63,463 bases of DNA from Parcubacteria group bacterium Greene0714_7 (lineage in GTDB: Bacteria; Patescibacteria; Paceibacteria; UBA9973; UBA2103): positions 1,012 through 64,474 of the forward strand of contig VMHB01000004.1 in the NCBI GenBank assembly GCA_007378985.1, in the 5' to 3' direction. Under the pieces are notes generated by a model. That model worked only from the letters and a program-made list of their open reading frames with translations, had not been told where the DNA came from and searched no databases. Shown in pieces: positions 16,287-25,099 of this stretch. A program made the position numbers and the translations under genes. How positions within the stretch are numbered: position 1 is the first letter of the stretch; every line of letters starts with the position of its first letter.

Positions 16287-16913
16287 TCATTTCTGCGCAA
16301 CAACATACACGTTCGCGTAAATGTCCGGATGCGCGAGAAAGCCCTGCCGATCCAACATCTTGAGTAATGAAAACAGCCGCGCAAAGAACGCCCGACGTAG
16401 CCGGCCATGACCCGATTGATAATGATTCAAATACTTGATGCGCAGCATTCCCATCACAACAGACCAGACGCTCCCCTGGTGCCCAAGCTCTTTTATAGTG
16501 AATCCGGCACGCTCAAAGTGATATCGGACTCCTTCTTTAGTGAATCGATTGAAGTCCGAAGGATCTCCGTGTTGAGGGAAGAGGAATGGGACAGTGACGA
16601 TTGCGCATCCTCCCAGTTTAAGCACTCTGTATATCTCGCTCACTGCTGCAACCGTATCGTCCACATGTTCAAGCACTTGAAATGAGAGTACTGTGTCGAA
16701 ACTCTCGTCGGGGAAGGTCATCTTCCGGACATCCTCTTTGAAATTCACGCCCGGTTCGTATAGATCCGCTACTACATACTCCGACACGTGCTCACCTATA
16801 GTGGTGCGGTATTTTGAAGATCCGCCGCCAATGTCGAGGGCCTTACCCCGTGCGTACTTCGGTACAAGCGCGACGACCACTTCCCTCGTGTCGACAAGCG
16901 TAGTAGATACCAT
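16287..16913 (-). CDS. Class I SAM-dependent methyltransferase (208 aa)
   Basis: Rossmann methyltransferase motifs are intact: ALDIGGGSSKYRTTI (motif I), VVADLYEPGVNFKEDV, FDTVLSFQVLEHVDDTVAAV (motif III/IV, Methyltransf_11) and LKLGGCAIVTVPFLFP. FNRFTKEGVRYHFERAGF is a common tail of glycan-pathway methyltransferases. The paralogue at 19723-20370 shares this layout. ATG at 16913 is chosen because the folded domain begins soon after. A longer frame reaches 17027 but overlaps the divergent cupin promoter. The substrate is probably a surface sugar (inference from context). Confidence 0.8.
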   Translation of the reverse strand: MVSTTLVDTREVVVALVPKYARGKALDIGGGSSKYRTTIGEHVSEYVVADLYEPGVNFKEDVRKMTFPDESFDTVLSFQVLEHVDDTVAAVSEIYRVLKLGGCAIVTVPFLFPQHGDPSDFNRFTKEGVRYHFERAGFTIKELGHQGSVWSVVMGMLRIKYLNHYQSGHGRLRRAFFARLFSLLKMLDRQGFLAHPDIYANVYVVAQK

Positions 16914-16996
16914 ATGATCACTGATGATAGCATCAGGCTGTCGTGGACACATTACGCTCATGTACCGTTGCATGCAACCTCTCAAAGTGGCAGAAT

Positions 16997-17002
16997 TACA
17001 AT
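16997..17002 (+). promoter_or_regulatory. -10 box of a probably leaderless cupin transcript
   Basis: TACAAT is followed by 5 bases and ATG at 17008, with no Shine-Dalgarno site. This matches the -10/ATG spacing of other genes in the window. Confidence 0.45.
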
Positions 17003-17007
17003 GCAAT

Positions 17008-17433
17008 ATGAGAATCAGAAAGATCAACCCTCACTCCAATCTCGACACAGTCCGCGATGAACGCGGTGGTATATTCACGTTCTACCCCGAAAAGCCAATC
17101 GTGGAGTTCAATTTCCAGTTCATTAACAAAGGCAAGGTACGTGGCAATCATTCACATCCCGAGTTTGATGAGTACTATCTCATCACCGACGGCAACGGAG
17201 TTTTGGTCTCGAAAGATGAGAGCGGCAAAGAAGAATTTTTGTATGTCGGAAAGGGTGATTGCACATTTACTCCGCAAGGCACCTCACATGTCCTCTATGC
17301 CATTACCGACATGAATATGATTACATTCCTCACAAAAAAATGGGACGACTGCGCAGTGCCTATCGTCCACGAAAATCTAGGCATGGGTACCGGTGACCAC
17401 GGCGACCCCAACTACAAACCGCCCGTCGTTTAA
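17008..17433 (+). CDS. Cupin-fold protein, WxcM/FdtA-like (141 aa)
   Basis: A single cupin barrel is visible: FINKGKVRGNHSHPEFDEYYLITDGNGVLV (motif 1 with HSH...E) and GKGDCTFTPQGTSHVLYAITD (motif 2 with H). Proteins of this kind in capsule clusters isomerise dTDP- or other NDP-keto sugars, or act as metal-dependent sugar-binding cupins. It lacks RmlC-specific motifs. ATG 17008 is favoured over upstream in-frame starts because of the -10 box just before it. It converges with the next GT4 gene and overlaps it by 4 bases at the stops. Confidence 0.7.
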   Translation: MRIRKINPHSNLDTVRDERGGIFTFYPEKPIVEFNFQFINKGKVRGNHSHPEFDEYYLITDGNGVLVSKDESGKEEFLYVGKGDCTFTPQGTSHVLYAITDMNMITFLTKKWDDCAVPIVHENLGMGTGDHGDPNYKPPVV

Positions 17434-18668
17434 CAAAGCTCAGCGAAAAGCTTTTCGTACGCGTGCGCCTGTCCTTCAAGCGTGAAATCAGTGGTCACGC
17501 GCTCATACCCCGCGACTCCAAATCGTTTCGCTTTCTCTTTATCCATTAGGAGGTCGGCGACTTTCGCCGAGAGCGCTTCGACATCAAGCGGGTTAACTAC
17601 ATATCCGGAGACGCCGTCTTCCACGACTTCACGCGAACCGCCAAAGCATGTGGCAACCACCGGTCTGCCGACAGCGAACGCCTCCAAATTTACTGTAGGA
17701 AACGGGTCGAGATATATGGACGGCGCTACGACAACGCGCGATGCGAGGTACGCAGACCTAAGATCATCCCCTGTGATCCATCCAGTAAAAACGAGATTCT
17801 TCTCCACACCGAGCTCTGTGGCATGTTTTACCATCCGCTCCGCAAATGCATCCTGCTTCCCTGCCACAAGAAGCTGTACGCCAGGAACCGTATTGCAGAT
17901 TGCAGGCATGGCTTGAATCATCTGTATTGCTCCTTTGGGTTCCGAGAGTCTACCGCCAAAGAAAATAACGCGGTCGCCGAGGTGATGCTTTTTTACAAAT
18001 GTATCGATATTGATACTGCCCCATTCTGATACGGCAATGCCGTTGTGGATGACAGAATGTACGCGAATGCCATTGTTTTCAAGTGCACGAGCAAGCGCCG
18101 TACTCACCGCAACGCTTGCATGTACTGTCTTCCTCAAGATGTACCGAACGATAGGTGTGCGCAGAGGATTGTAGCGCCACTTATGCATGCGTAGTTGCCG
18201 GATAATAGACTCGCGATGTACTTCATCGGGAAGTTCATTTAAGACACCGCTCGGTGCGGACGGGAGCTTGCCAAAATGGAATGACATCGCATCGTGTTCC
18301 GTCATAACGACCCTCTTACCATACCTACGAGCGAGCACGAGTGAATAATATGAAAGATGTGTATGCACATTGTGCACATGCACAATGTCGGGCGCGCATT
18401 TTTTCAGCAGTCGTTCAACATCCCGCAGAGTGGCGCCATTATACAAACTTTTGTACGCGCGCAAACGCGGATGATAGGAAGAATAAAGTCGCACGACTTT
18501 CATTCCATCGACGAGTTCGCTTCCTGCATGTGCACGGTCCTGGACAGTCGTAATGGCGGTTACTTCATGACCACGCCTGGCGAATTCTTTCGCGAGTCGA
18601 TATGCAATAATCCCACCCCCGCCCACATGATACGGTGGAAGGTCATCTTGCAGGACCACTATTTTCAT
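17430..18668 (-). CDS. GT4-family glycosyltransferase (412 aa)
   Basis: It has the GT-B fold of glycosyltransferase family 4. The N-terminus DLPPYHVGGGGIIAYRLAKEFARRGHEVTAIT is the usual first Rossmann half. FFGGRLSEPKGAIQMIQAMP marks the linker. The C-terminal nucleotide-sugar site is LDPFPTVNLEAFAVGRPVVATCFGGSREVVEDGVSGYVV, with the E-x7-E-like pattern. The enzyme would transfer a sugar from an NDP donor to a lipid-linked glycan in the cytoplasm. It is the last gene of a minus-strand run with gmd directly upstream (10-base gap). Confidence 0.88.
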   Translation of the reverse strand: MKIVVLQDDLPPYHVGGGGIIAYRLAKEFARRGHEVTAITTVQDRAHAGSELVDGMKVVRLYSSYHPRLRAYKSLYNGATLRDVERLLKKCAPDIVHVHNVHTHLSYYSLVLARRYGKRVVMTEHDAMSFHFGKLPSAPSGVLNELPDEVHRESIIRQLRMHKWRYNPLRTPIVRYILRKTVHASVAVSTALARALENNGIRVHSVIHNGIAVSEWGSINIDTFVKKHHLGDRVIFFGGRLSEPKGAIQMIQAMPAICNTVPGVQLLVAGKQDAFAERMVKHATELGVEKNLVFTGWITGDDLRSAYLASRVVVAPSIYLDPFPTVNLEAFAVGRPVVATCFGGSREVVEDGVSGYVVNPLDVEALSAKVADLLMDKEKAKRFGVAGYERVTTDFTLEGQAHAYEKLFAELC

Positions 18669-18677
18669 ATAGAAATG

Positions 18678-19688
18678 TTAGAAGGATTCAACTCCGTTCT
18701 TCTTTGCGAGCTCTATATCGGCATCAAGAAGTATCTTCACGAGGTCTTTAAACTTGACCTTCGCTTCCCATCTGAGATCGCGCTTTGCCTTCGACGCGTC
18801 ACCCATCAGAGTATCAACCTCTGCTGGCCTGAAGAGTTCCTTCTTTATTTCTACATGATCTTCCCAGCGTTTGCCGATGAGCGAAAATGCTTCCTCGAGG
18901 AACTCGCGAATCGTGTGCGTCTCGCCAGTCGCGAGCACATAGTCCTCGGGCTTCTCAGCTTGGAGCATGCGCCACATAGCATCGACATACTCCGGTGCAT
19001 AACCCCAGTCGCGTTTCGCGTCGAGATTGCCGAGATAAATCTTACGCGAATGGCCAAGTGCGATATCTGCAACACCACGCGTTATTTTGCGCGTCACAAA
19101 GTTTGGTCCGCGTCGCGGACTCTCATGATTGAAAAGGATGCCGTTGACAATGAACATACCGTAGCTTTCGCGATAGCTCTTGCACATCCAGTACGCATAC
19201 AGCTTGCTTACCGCATACGGCGACTGCGGATTGAACGGCGTCGTCTCGCTCTGTGGTGTCTCGAATACCTTGCCGTAAAGTTCCGAGGTCGATGCTTGGT
19301 AGATCTTAGTGGGAACGCCACTCTGGCGAACTGCTTCTATAACGCGTGCGGCACCTAGGCCCGAGATGTCGCCTGTGTATTCTGGAATATCGAAGCTCAC
19401 GCGTACATCACTCATCGCCGCAAGATTGTAGACCTCGTCCGGCTTAACCTCTGAGACAATGCGGGAGATGGAGCTGAAGTCGCTCAGGTCTCCATAGTAA
19501 AGATACAGATTGTCGTTCTTCGTCTCTTCATCGGCAAGAGCACCTTCATGCGCGCCGATGATGTACCTACTTGAACGGCGAACGAGACCATGAACCTCGT
19601 ACCCTTTTTCTAGCAACAGGTCTGCAAGGTATGAACCATCCTGCCCCGTAATGCCCGTGATGAATGCCTTCTTCATGTTGAGACTCAT
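18678..19688 (-). CDS. gmd: GDP-mannose 4,6-dehydratase (336 aa)
   Basis: This is an extended short-chain dehydrogenase that converts GDP-mannose to GDP-4-keto-6-deoxymannose. Visible features are FITGITGQDGSYLADLLLEKGYEVHGLVRRSS (NADP site), NLAAMSDVRVSFDIPEYT, YQASTSELYGKV with the catalytic Ser/Thr, SPYAVSKLYAYW with the Tyr-Lys pair, and FNHESPRRGPNFVTRKI, which is specific to Gmd. ATG at 19688 is preceded by AGAGGA at good spacing, one of the few clear Shine-Dalgarno sites in the window. The product feeds rhamnose, fucose or perosamine synthesis. No obvious reductase for this branch is seen here. Confidence 0.95.
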   Translation of the reverse strand: MSLNMKKAFITGITGQDGSYLADLLLEKGYEVHGLVRRSSRYIIGAHEGALADEETKNDNLYLYYGDLSDFSSISRIVSEVKPDEVYNLAAMSDVRVSFDIPEYTGDISGLGAARVIEAVRQSGVPTKIYQASTSELYGKVFETPQSETTPFNPQSPYAVSKLYAYWMCKSYRESYGMFIVNGILFNHESPRRGPNFVTRKITRGVADIALGHSRKIYLGNLDAKRDWGYAPEYVDAMWRMLQAEKPEDYVLATGETHTIREFLEEAFSLIGKRWEDHVEIKKELFRPAEVDTLMGDASKAKRDLRWEAKVKFKDLVKILLDADIELAKKNGVESF

Positions 19689-19722
19689 TCTATCCTCTGA
19701 TGTGGGTGTGGGCAACGCGCCA

Positions 19723-20370
19723 TTATTCCTTTCTAAAGACAAAGCACCATCCGATGGCGTGTTTTCGATTCGCCTCACTCGCATCTACGCGATCAAGAAA
19801 TATAGCAAAAGTACCCATGAGGTGGAAAATCTTGCTCATTATCCTGCCCGCGATCGCATGACGGTGGAGATGGAAGCGATCCATGAGGTAGCGAATTGTC
19901 ATCTGCGTGGACTGCGAAAAAAAGCCGCCACGCTGGTAGGATTCTACCGTCTTGAAACCGTTGCGTTCAAAAAGTTCAACGAATCCATATTTCGTGTAGC
20001 GCCAGTAGTCGTGTGGCTCGTCATGTAGTTCGTTCCACTGCGGAGCGGTAATCACCGCATAGCCACCCTTTTTTAGTACGCGAAATATCTCTTGCACACA
20101 TTTCTCTGGATACTTCACATGCTCGAGCATCTGCGTAGAGAGAATAGAATCTTTCGATTCATCGGGAAGCGGAATTGCATCTGCCGATGCGACAATATCA
20201 ATACCCTCTCCCGCATAGATATCGAGACAGGTGAATGTCTTATATGTAAAGAGGTCCTTGTAGCGGTTCTTCTCTCCCCCGCCGACATCGAGCACATCGC
20301 CCGTGAGGTGCTTCGCGACACTCATCAGTTGTTTGCGTATCAGCGTGCGTTCGACTTGGTAGATATACAT
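19723..20370 (-). CDS. Class I SAM-dependent methyltransferase (215 aa)
   Basis: Methyltransf_11-type motifs are visible: GDVLDVGGGEKNRYKDLF, TCLDIYAGEGIDIVASADAIPLPDES, STQMLEHVKYPEKCVQEIFRVL and GGYAVITAPQWNELHDEPHDYW, with FVELFERNGFKTVESY after. It resembles the methyltransferase at 16287. Within the minus-strand polysaccharide run it sits between a GT4 gene (17-base gap) and gmd (34-base gap). It probably methylates a nucleotide-linked or lipid-linked sugar. Confidence 0.82.
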   Translation of the reverse strand: MYIYQVERTLIRKQLMSVAKHLTGDVLDVGGGEKNRYKDLFTYKTFTCLDIYAGEGIDIVASADAIPLPDESKDSILSTQMLEHVKYPEKCVQEIFRVLKKGGYAVITAPQWNELHDEPHDYWRYTKYGFVELFERNGFKTVESYQRGGFFSQSTQMTIRYLMDRFHLHRHAIAGRIMSKIFHLMGTFAIFLDRVDASEANRKHAIGWCFVFRKE

Positions 20371-20387
20371 ATGCCTACTGCTACGGA

Positions 20388-21431
20388 TTATCGCCCGAGC
20401 ATACCATGATAGAGTTGCGCATAAAGTTTTGTGAGATGCGGAATATCATGTTCGTTGGCAAATGCACGAGCTCTCTCCCCCATCTTCCGCGCGAGCTCCT
20501 TGTCACAGAGTATCTTCACGATGGCCTGTGCCGTCGCCTCGGGATTATTCTGCGGCACAAGGATTCCGGTATGTCCGTCCTCCACCGCCCCCTCAATGCC
20601 GTTACCCAGCGTTCCGACGCTTGGTAAACCGTATGCGGCGGCCTCGAGAAAGACCATACCGAATCCCTCGATGTGCGAGCCGATGTTCGATGAGGCAAGG
20701 ATAAAGAGGGACGCGCGACTATAAAAATCGTTTAGGGCCTCATCGGAAACACCCGCGAGAAATTCGACATCATCCTCGACGCCAAACTCTTGTGCGAGTG
20801 AGCGCACCGAAGCAAAGAAGCGCGACTCATCCGTCTGCGAGCCGATGATTATATAGCGCAGATTCGGAATGGTCTTCTTGGCGAGCGCAAATGCCCGCAC
20901 CGATACATCATGCCCCTTTCGCGCCTTCACTGCGCCAACGCTTATCATAAATGGTACGGCATCAGGGATGCGCGGCGTCCCCGCACCGTGGAACTTCGCC
21001 ATATCTATGCCTGGGTCGATAACCTCAACATGTACGCCTGGCACCCGTCGCTCTATCTCTTTCGCTACGAACGAACTCCCGGCGACAATGCGATCGGCTG
21101 CGCGGTAGGCCAACTTCGACAGAAGTTTCGTCTTCAGATGTTCAAGGGGCGCGAGTGCATACCCCGCTTGGGCAACGATGAGGAATTTCGCGTGCGTGAG
21201 GCGCGTCGCGACATATCCGGCAAAGCCGAGCGGATTCATATCGACCACCTGCACGATATCGGCCTTGGCCGCGGCGCGACACGCGCGGAGCACATACGAA
21301 AAAAAATGACCATCGTAGTCGAGAATATCGAGTTCAAAGCCGGCGTTCGCTATCGCCTGAATCATATTGGCCGCATTGCGACCCGAACCCGCTTTCGATT
21401 GCCTGTCGCGCACGAGAAGAAGTATTTTCAT
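20388..21431 (-). CDS. GT4-family glycosyltransferase (347 aa)
   Basis: The GT-B features are RDRQSKAGSGRNAANMIQAIA at the N-terminus, AKARKGHDVSVRAFALAKK-like GAVKARKGHDVSVRAF in the linker, and SSNIGSHIEGFGMVFLEAAAYGLPSVGT carrying the E-x7-E motif of family 4. It has no membrane spans and acts in the cytoplasm. Its ATG overlaps the stop of the upstream 477-aa gene by ATGA, so the two are translationally coupled. Confidence 0.87.
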   Translation of the reverse strand: MKILLLVRDRQSKAGSGRNAANMIQAIANAGFELDILDYDGHFFSYVLRACRAAAKADIVQVVDMNPLGFAGYVATRLTHAKFLIVAQAGYALAPLEHLKTKLLSKLAYRAADRIVAGSSFVAKEIERRVPGVHVEVIDPGIDMAKFHGAGTPRIPDAVPFMISVGAVKARKGHDVSVRAFALAKKTIPNLRYIIIGSQTDESRFFASVRSLAQEFGVEDDVEFLAGVSDEALNDFYSRASLFILASSNIGSHIEGFGMVFLEAAAYGLPSVGTLGNGIEGAVEDGHTGILVPQNNPEATAQAIVKILCDKELARKMGERARAFANEHDIPHLTKLYAQLYHGMLGR

Positions 21432-22861
21432 AGATTAATAGTGATGCGCTCTTCTTTCCCGAGAAGCGTACCGTATTTCGTCCCCGACGACACAAGAACC
21501 TCTAATGAATCTCCCTTCAGGGCGAACGATGACACTTTGCCATACCGCGCACTATAGCGCGGTAGGAACATCACGATGCACTCCCGCACGAAGCGCCACA
21601 TACGCAGAACGGCTTCGCGGATGTACCCACCACGGAGTGCGTACCAGGTGTGATTGACTGTTTCTCGGATTGAAAAAAGAAATGCGGGCGGAAGCGCCGG
21701 ACATCTAAGACTCCACTGTACTGATCCCTCGAGTCCGTTGTCGTAGATACCTTCATTGAAGTTGCGCTTTTGCCACCTAGCGTTTACAAGAACACGATGT
21801 GAGGAATTCGTGTCCGTAAATACTTCAGTGCCTTCGAAACGAAACGAGAAGTCCTCTAAAGACGATGCACTGTAGAACTTCAAATTGATATCATTAATAC
21901 GTAGCATCCACGCGAGATGTGCTGTCCAAAATATCGGGCATTGGAAATTCACCGGCGCGCCGATGTGCGAGTGCAAGTATCCATCAAAGAAGTGCCTGCG
22001 TGTTTGGAACAAAAGATTGTGGAGTGCAACACCAGCCACCGACTCTTTTGAGTGAGCGAGCGCATACGCATCGAAGCCAGCGGAGGCGACCTCATACGGA
22101 GATTGCCAGTACCAGCGTTTACATTCCATTCGCAAATCCTTAGTCCCATCCGCCAGGTACATCGAAAGGAGCGCCCGCTCACTTTGACGCAATCGTTCTT
22201 CAAAAGGCGTCGCGTCTATTCCTGTGGCATCGAGTGAATACCGGATGAACGCTATGCAACGCGACTGGTAGAAAGTTGTGATGCCTTCATATCCTTCAAA
22301 ATTACCATGCTCACTCGCGTGGGGCATATAGAGAAAGAAGCCATCAACAGTCATGTCGGCGAACGCCTGCTCGATACTCGCACGGACAACATCATCATAT
22401 TCGTGCGTGCCCGCATAGTTTGCGTACGAGGCAAGACCAGTGAGCCCCCAGAGACGCTGATTGGTGATCGATTTTTCTGCGGCAGCATTCACGAGATAAC
22501 TTTCGACGACATCCCGTAACCCTGCCGTATACTCTTCATGCTCTTTGTTTGTAAATGCACTCTGATGCAGACGGAGAAAGCGAGATATGGAGTCGACGCA
22601 TGCGCCGGTGTCGATTACATTCTGCGACATATTCATCGGGTTCATATGCCCTGGGTAGAAGACCTTTCCTGCTTTTGTGTCGGTCACGAGGGTGAAGAGA
22701 TATGCAATAAGCTTCTTCCCTTTCTCAATTTCGCCGAGAGTCGAATAGAAATCGAGTAGGTAGCAGTTGCTCCCTGTATGCTCGACATGATGCTTGCTAC
22801 AGCTTTTATGTTCCTCCAAATATGAAGTAGCGCCCTGAACGAGTGTGTTGAAGGTGTTCAT
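21428..22861 (-). CDS. Unrecognised 477-aa protein in the polysaccharide cluster, possibly alpha/alpha-toroid
   Basis: No family is recognised with certainty. The sequence is soluble, helix-rich and aromatic-rich, with repeated Trp/Tyr motifs (LWGLTGLASYANYAGTHEYDDV, EGITTFYQSRCIAFIRYSLDATG, WYWQSPYEVASAGFDAYALAHS), a pattern seen in (alpha/alpha)6-barrel enzymes such as heparinase-like lyases or glycoside hydrolases. Its second half becomes beta-like (LKFYSASSLEDFSFRFEGTEVF), as in heparinase II/III-type proteins. The ATG at 22861 overlaps the stop of the GT2 gene (ATGA). A role in trimming or recognising the glycan is inference. Confidence 0.6.
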   Translation of the reverse strand: MNTFNTLVQGATSYLEEHKSCSKHHVEHTGSNCYLLDFYSTLGEIEKGKKLIAYLFTLVTDTKAGKVFYPGHMNPMNMSQNVIDTGACVDSISRFLRLHQSAFTNKEHEEYTAGLRDVVESYLVNAAAEKSITNQRLWGLTGLASYANYAGTHEYDDVVRASIEQAFADMTVDGFFLYMPHASEHGNFEGYEGITTFYQSRCIAFIRYSLDATGIDATPFEERLRQSERALLSMYLADGTKDLRMECKRWYWQSPYEVASAGFDAYALAHSKESVAGVALHNLLFQTRRHFFDGYLHSHIGAPVNFQCPIFWTAHLAWMLRINDINLKFYSASSLEDFSFRFEGTEVFTDTNSSHRVLVNARWQKRNFNEGIYDNGLEGSVQWSLRCPALPPAFLFSIRETVNHTWYALRGGYIREAVLRMWRFVRECIVMFLPRYSARYGKVSSFALKGDSLEVLVSSGTKYGTLLGKEERITINL

Positions 22862-23670
22862 AGATGACGAATATTGGCACCAATCACGGTGATGAGCGCG
22901 AGATGATAGCGTACTCTGCCCCATTCTACCGAGAGGGGCATGCAGGTACTCCATGGATACCGTGCACGGTCGTGTATCGTGCGGAGTATCACACCAGTCG
23001 CTGAGCGCAGATTGCGCGGAACCACAGCAAAAAGGAATCGCACGAGTCCCATGTCAGCATGGCGCTCACGCTCTATCTCGACAAATTTCCAATTCCGCTC
23101 CATGTAGCGTTCGATGTAGTCCTGCTCAAGATACACATGCCACGGTGCGTCGAGCGTCGTCCGATTCACGTCAATGGTATTAGTGAACACGGGACGCTCA
23201 TGCACCGGCTTCTTAAATAAGATTCCGCGGTCGGTGCGTACGATCCGGTACTGGTAGCCGGGGTAATTAGATGAGTGTTCTATCATGCGCTCACCTATCC
23301 ACATGCGAATGGGGATGCGGTAGCCGTCTTCTATGCCACTCGTCGCGATACGTGTGAGCGTCTCAATGAGCTCCGGCGAGGCCGCTTCGTCAGAGTCGAT
23401 ATAGAGAAAATACGGATGCCGTGCGACCGCAAGGCATTGATTGCGCACGCCGGAGTAATCTGCGAGTCGACCGTCAACGCGCTTAAATGTGGCACCCTGT
23501 TCGATGATGCGCGCTCCATATTCATGCGCCAGTGAAAGGGTCTCATCGGTCGAGCCGCCATCACAGATAATGATGTCGTCGCACATTTTAATCGACTCAA
23601 GCGCGCGCTTGAGCGTGCGGGCTGAATTGAATGTCAAAATGCCGACCGAAACCGGAATTTTCTTTATCAT
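22858..23670 (-). CDS. GT2-family glycosyltransferase (270 aa)
   Basis: The GT-A core reads VSVGILTFNSARTLKRALES, DDIIICDGGSTDETLSLA, SGVRNQCLAVARHPYFLYIDSDEAASPELIE with the DxD-like metal site, then IRMWIGERMIEHSSNYPGYQYRIVR. The layout resembles WaaE/KdtX-type family 2 transferases. It is coupled by ATGA overlaps both to the FkbM methyltransferase upstream and to the 477-aa protein downstream. The C-terminus lacks membrane spans, so it should act on a lipid-linked precursor in the cytoplasm. Confidence 0.87.
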   Translation of the reverse strand: MIKKIPVSVGILTFNSARTLKRALESIKMCDDIIICDGGSTDETLSLAHEYGARIIEQGATFKRVDGRLADYSGVRNQCLAVARHPYFLYIDSDEAASPELIETLTRIATSGIEDGYRIPIRMWIGERMIEHSSNYPGYQYRIVRTDRGILFKKPVHERPVFTNTIDVNRTTLDAPWHVYLEQDYIERYMERNWKFVEIERERHADMGLVRFLFAVVPRNLRSATGVILRTIHDRARYPWSTCMPLSVEWGRVRYHLALITVIGANIRHL

Positions 23671-24311
23671 GCCGTCTGCTTATTAAGAAGCGAAAAAAAT
23701 AGAGTAAGTCCTAACAAGCCACTCAGTACATATCCCTTTTCTTCAAGATATTTTTGTACAGGACTTCCCACTTCTGCTTCAACCGCGATAACTTTTGGGG
23801 GTATATTCCAGTTATGAGATTGTAAAACCTCTAAATCCATGCCTTCCACATCAATATTCATGAAATCAATCGAAGATACATGATTTTCAGATAAAATATC
23901 AGCAAGTGGACGTAGTGCCTGACCTCCTTCTCCCTCTACAAATGTATTATATGCCCCATCATCAAACTGCTTATAGACACGCACTCCATTGCCGACACCG
24001 GTACATACAAACGTGTCGCGAGGACGAAATATACGAAAGAGTATTTTTGTAATCGGATTTGGATCAATTGCAATACCACGCCAGCCCTTTTTATAGAGTG
24101 CATAGGTTACAGAATATAAATGCGGATGATATGCGCCAACGTCTACATAAAATCCGTCACGCTTGTGGCGGAATTTTGACATTGCATACACATCTTCTCC
24201 ATACTGACTGTAAGAGCGCATAGAACCACGACCAAGTAGGAGCTTGAGTGCGGTTTTTACGATTGCCTTCACCGTTGATGGTTTACTGCCTTGAGGTAAT
24301 GCCTTAAACAT
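23667..24311 (-). CDS. FkbM-family SAM methyltransferase (214 aa)
   Basis: The FkbM pattern is clear: SQYGEDVYAMSKF, GFYVDVGAYHPHLYSVTYALYKKGWRGIAIDPNP, and the C-terminal SIDFMNIDVEGMDLEVLQSHNW, which is the family hallmark. Such enzymes O-methylate sugars of exopolysaccharides and glycolipids. The start overlaps the deacetylase stop by 8 bases and its own stop is an ATGA overlap with the GT2 gene. Confidence 0.88.
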   Translation of the reverse strand: MFKALPQGSKPSTVKAIVKTALKLLLGRGSMRSYSQYGEDVYAMSKFRHKRDGFYVDVGAYHPHLYSVTYALYKKGWRGIAIDPNPITKILFRIFRPRDTFVCTGVGNGVRVYKQFDDGAYNTFVEGEGGQALRPLADILSENHVSSIDFMNIDVEGMDLEVLQSHNWNIPPKVIAVEAEVGSPVQKYLEEKGYVLSGLLGLTLFFSLLNKQTA

Positions 24312-25074
24312 ATTTTTTAATCAAACTTCTGAACATAGCATACCAGTGTTGAACCATGCTGACATACCGCACTACATCTTTTTCACCGTCGTCCTTCAAA
24401 ACAACGATCCGTGGCAAAAGCCATCGGCTTTTGCCACGGCGCACGAGGTCACGCTTTATGGAAAATGCGGCGTCATATCCTGCCACTCGCACGACATCCA
24501 CTGCTTTTGCAGAATAGTTACCTCCTGGATATGCGAAGTAGCGTGCGACAAAAGGTGCTCGTACTTCATCCTCAAGCACGCTCCCCGAGAGTTTCCCAAG
24601 GTTGGCATGCGTGCGCGAGTGGTAGCCGATCTCAATGCGCGGATGTGCACGCACGCGTGCTAGTGCGTCCGCATTAAGCAGCGGAAGTGCATTGCCAAGT
24701 GCCGAGCGTGCACCCACTTCATCTCCCATGACAAAAATGGTCGCCGGTGCGTCGAACTCATCGAGAATGGGAAGCGCAGCAGATTCGAAATCAGCATAGC
24801 CATCGTCAAACGTAAGTGCGACCGCCTTGCACGGAACCGACGCACCGCCCTGATATGCTACGACGTCACTGAGCGATATGAACGAGTAACCGTCGGCTTT
24901 CAAACGACTCAAGTGCGTACGGAACATCTTTGACGTCACGGCGGTGTCAAGCGGTGCATTGGAGATCGAGTGGTATGCGAGAATTGATACCTCACTGAAG
25001 CGACACCACGGTTCTATGGTGCGATACAGGAAAAAGAGAACCGAGGATAGACAGACTTTAAGTATGCGCTTCAT
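24304..25074 (-). CDS. Polysaccharide deacetylase, NodB-like (256 aa)
   Basis: The NodB homology domain is visible: SILAYHSISNAPLD, VALTFDDGYADFESAALPILDEF with the catalytic Asp-Asp, HPRIEIGYHSRTHANLGKLSG with the His-x3-His metal site, and YFAYPGGNYSAKAVDVVR. A hydrophobic N-terminus (ILKVCLSSVLFFLYR) suggests membrane attachment facing outward. It would remove N- or O-acetyl groups from an extracellular glycan. A perfect 14-bp-arm palindrome (24409-24439) lies in frame inside the coding sequence and encodes RGKSRWLLPR. ATG 25074 is used; an upstream in-frame TTG is possible. Confidence 0.87.
   Translation of the reverse strand: MKRILKVCLSSVLFFLYRTIEPWCRFSEVSILAYHSISNAPLDTAVTSKMFRTHLSRLKADGYSFISLSDVVAYQGGASVPCKAVALTFDDGYADFESAALPILDEFDAPATIFVMGDEVGARSALGNALPLLNADALARVRAHPRIEIGYHSRTHANLGKLSGSVLEDEVRAPFVARYFAYPGGNYSAKAVDVVRVAGYDAAFSIKRDLVRRGKSRWLLPRIVVLKDDGEKDVVRYVSMVQHWYAMFRSLIKKYV
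24409..24439. repeat. In-frame palindrome inside the deacetylase gene (14-bp arms)
   Basis: The arms 24409-24422 and 24426-24439 are perfectly complementary with a 3-base loop. The sequence is translated as part of the protein. It resembles the coding palindrome at 38538-38573. Confidence 0.75.
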
Positions 25075-25099
25075 ATTATATAAGAATAGCGTCAATGAG

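Noticed and set aside
17008..17433. dTDP-4-dehydrorhamnose 3,5-epimerase (RmlC)
   Set aside because: The cupin lacks RmlC active-site motifs and is far from the rml genes; a WxcM/FdtA-like cupin fits better.
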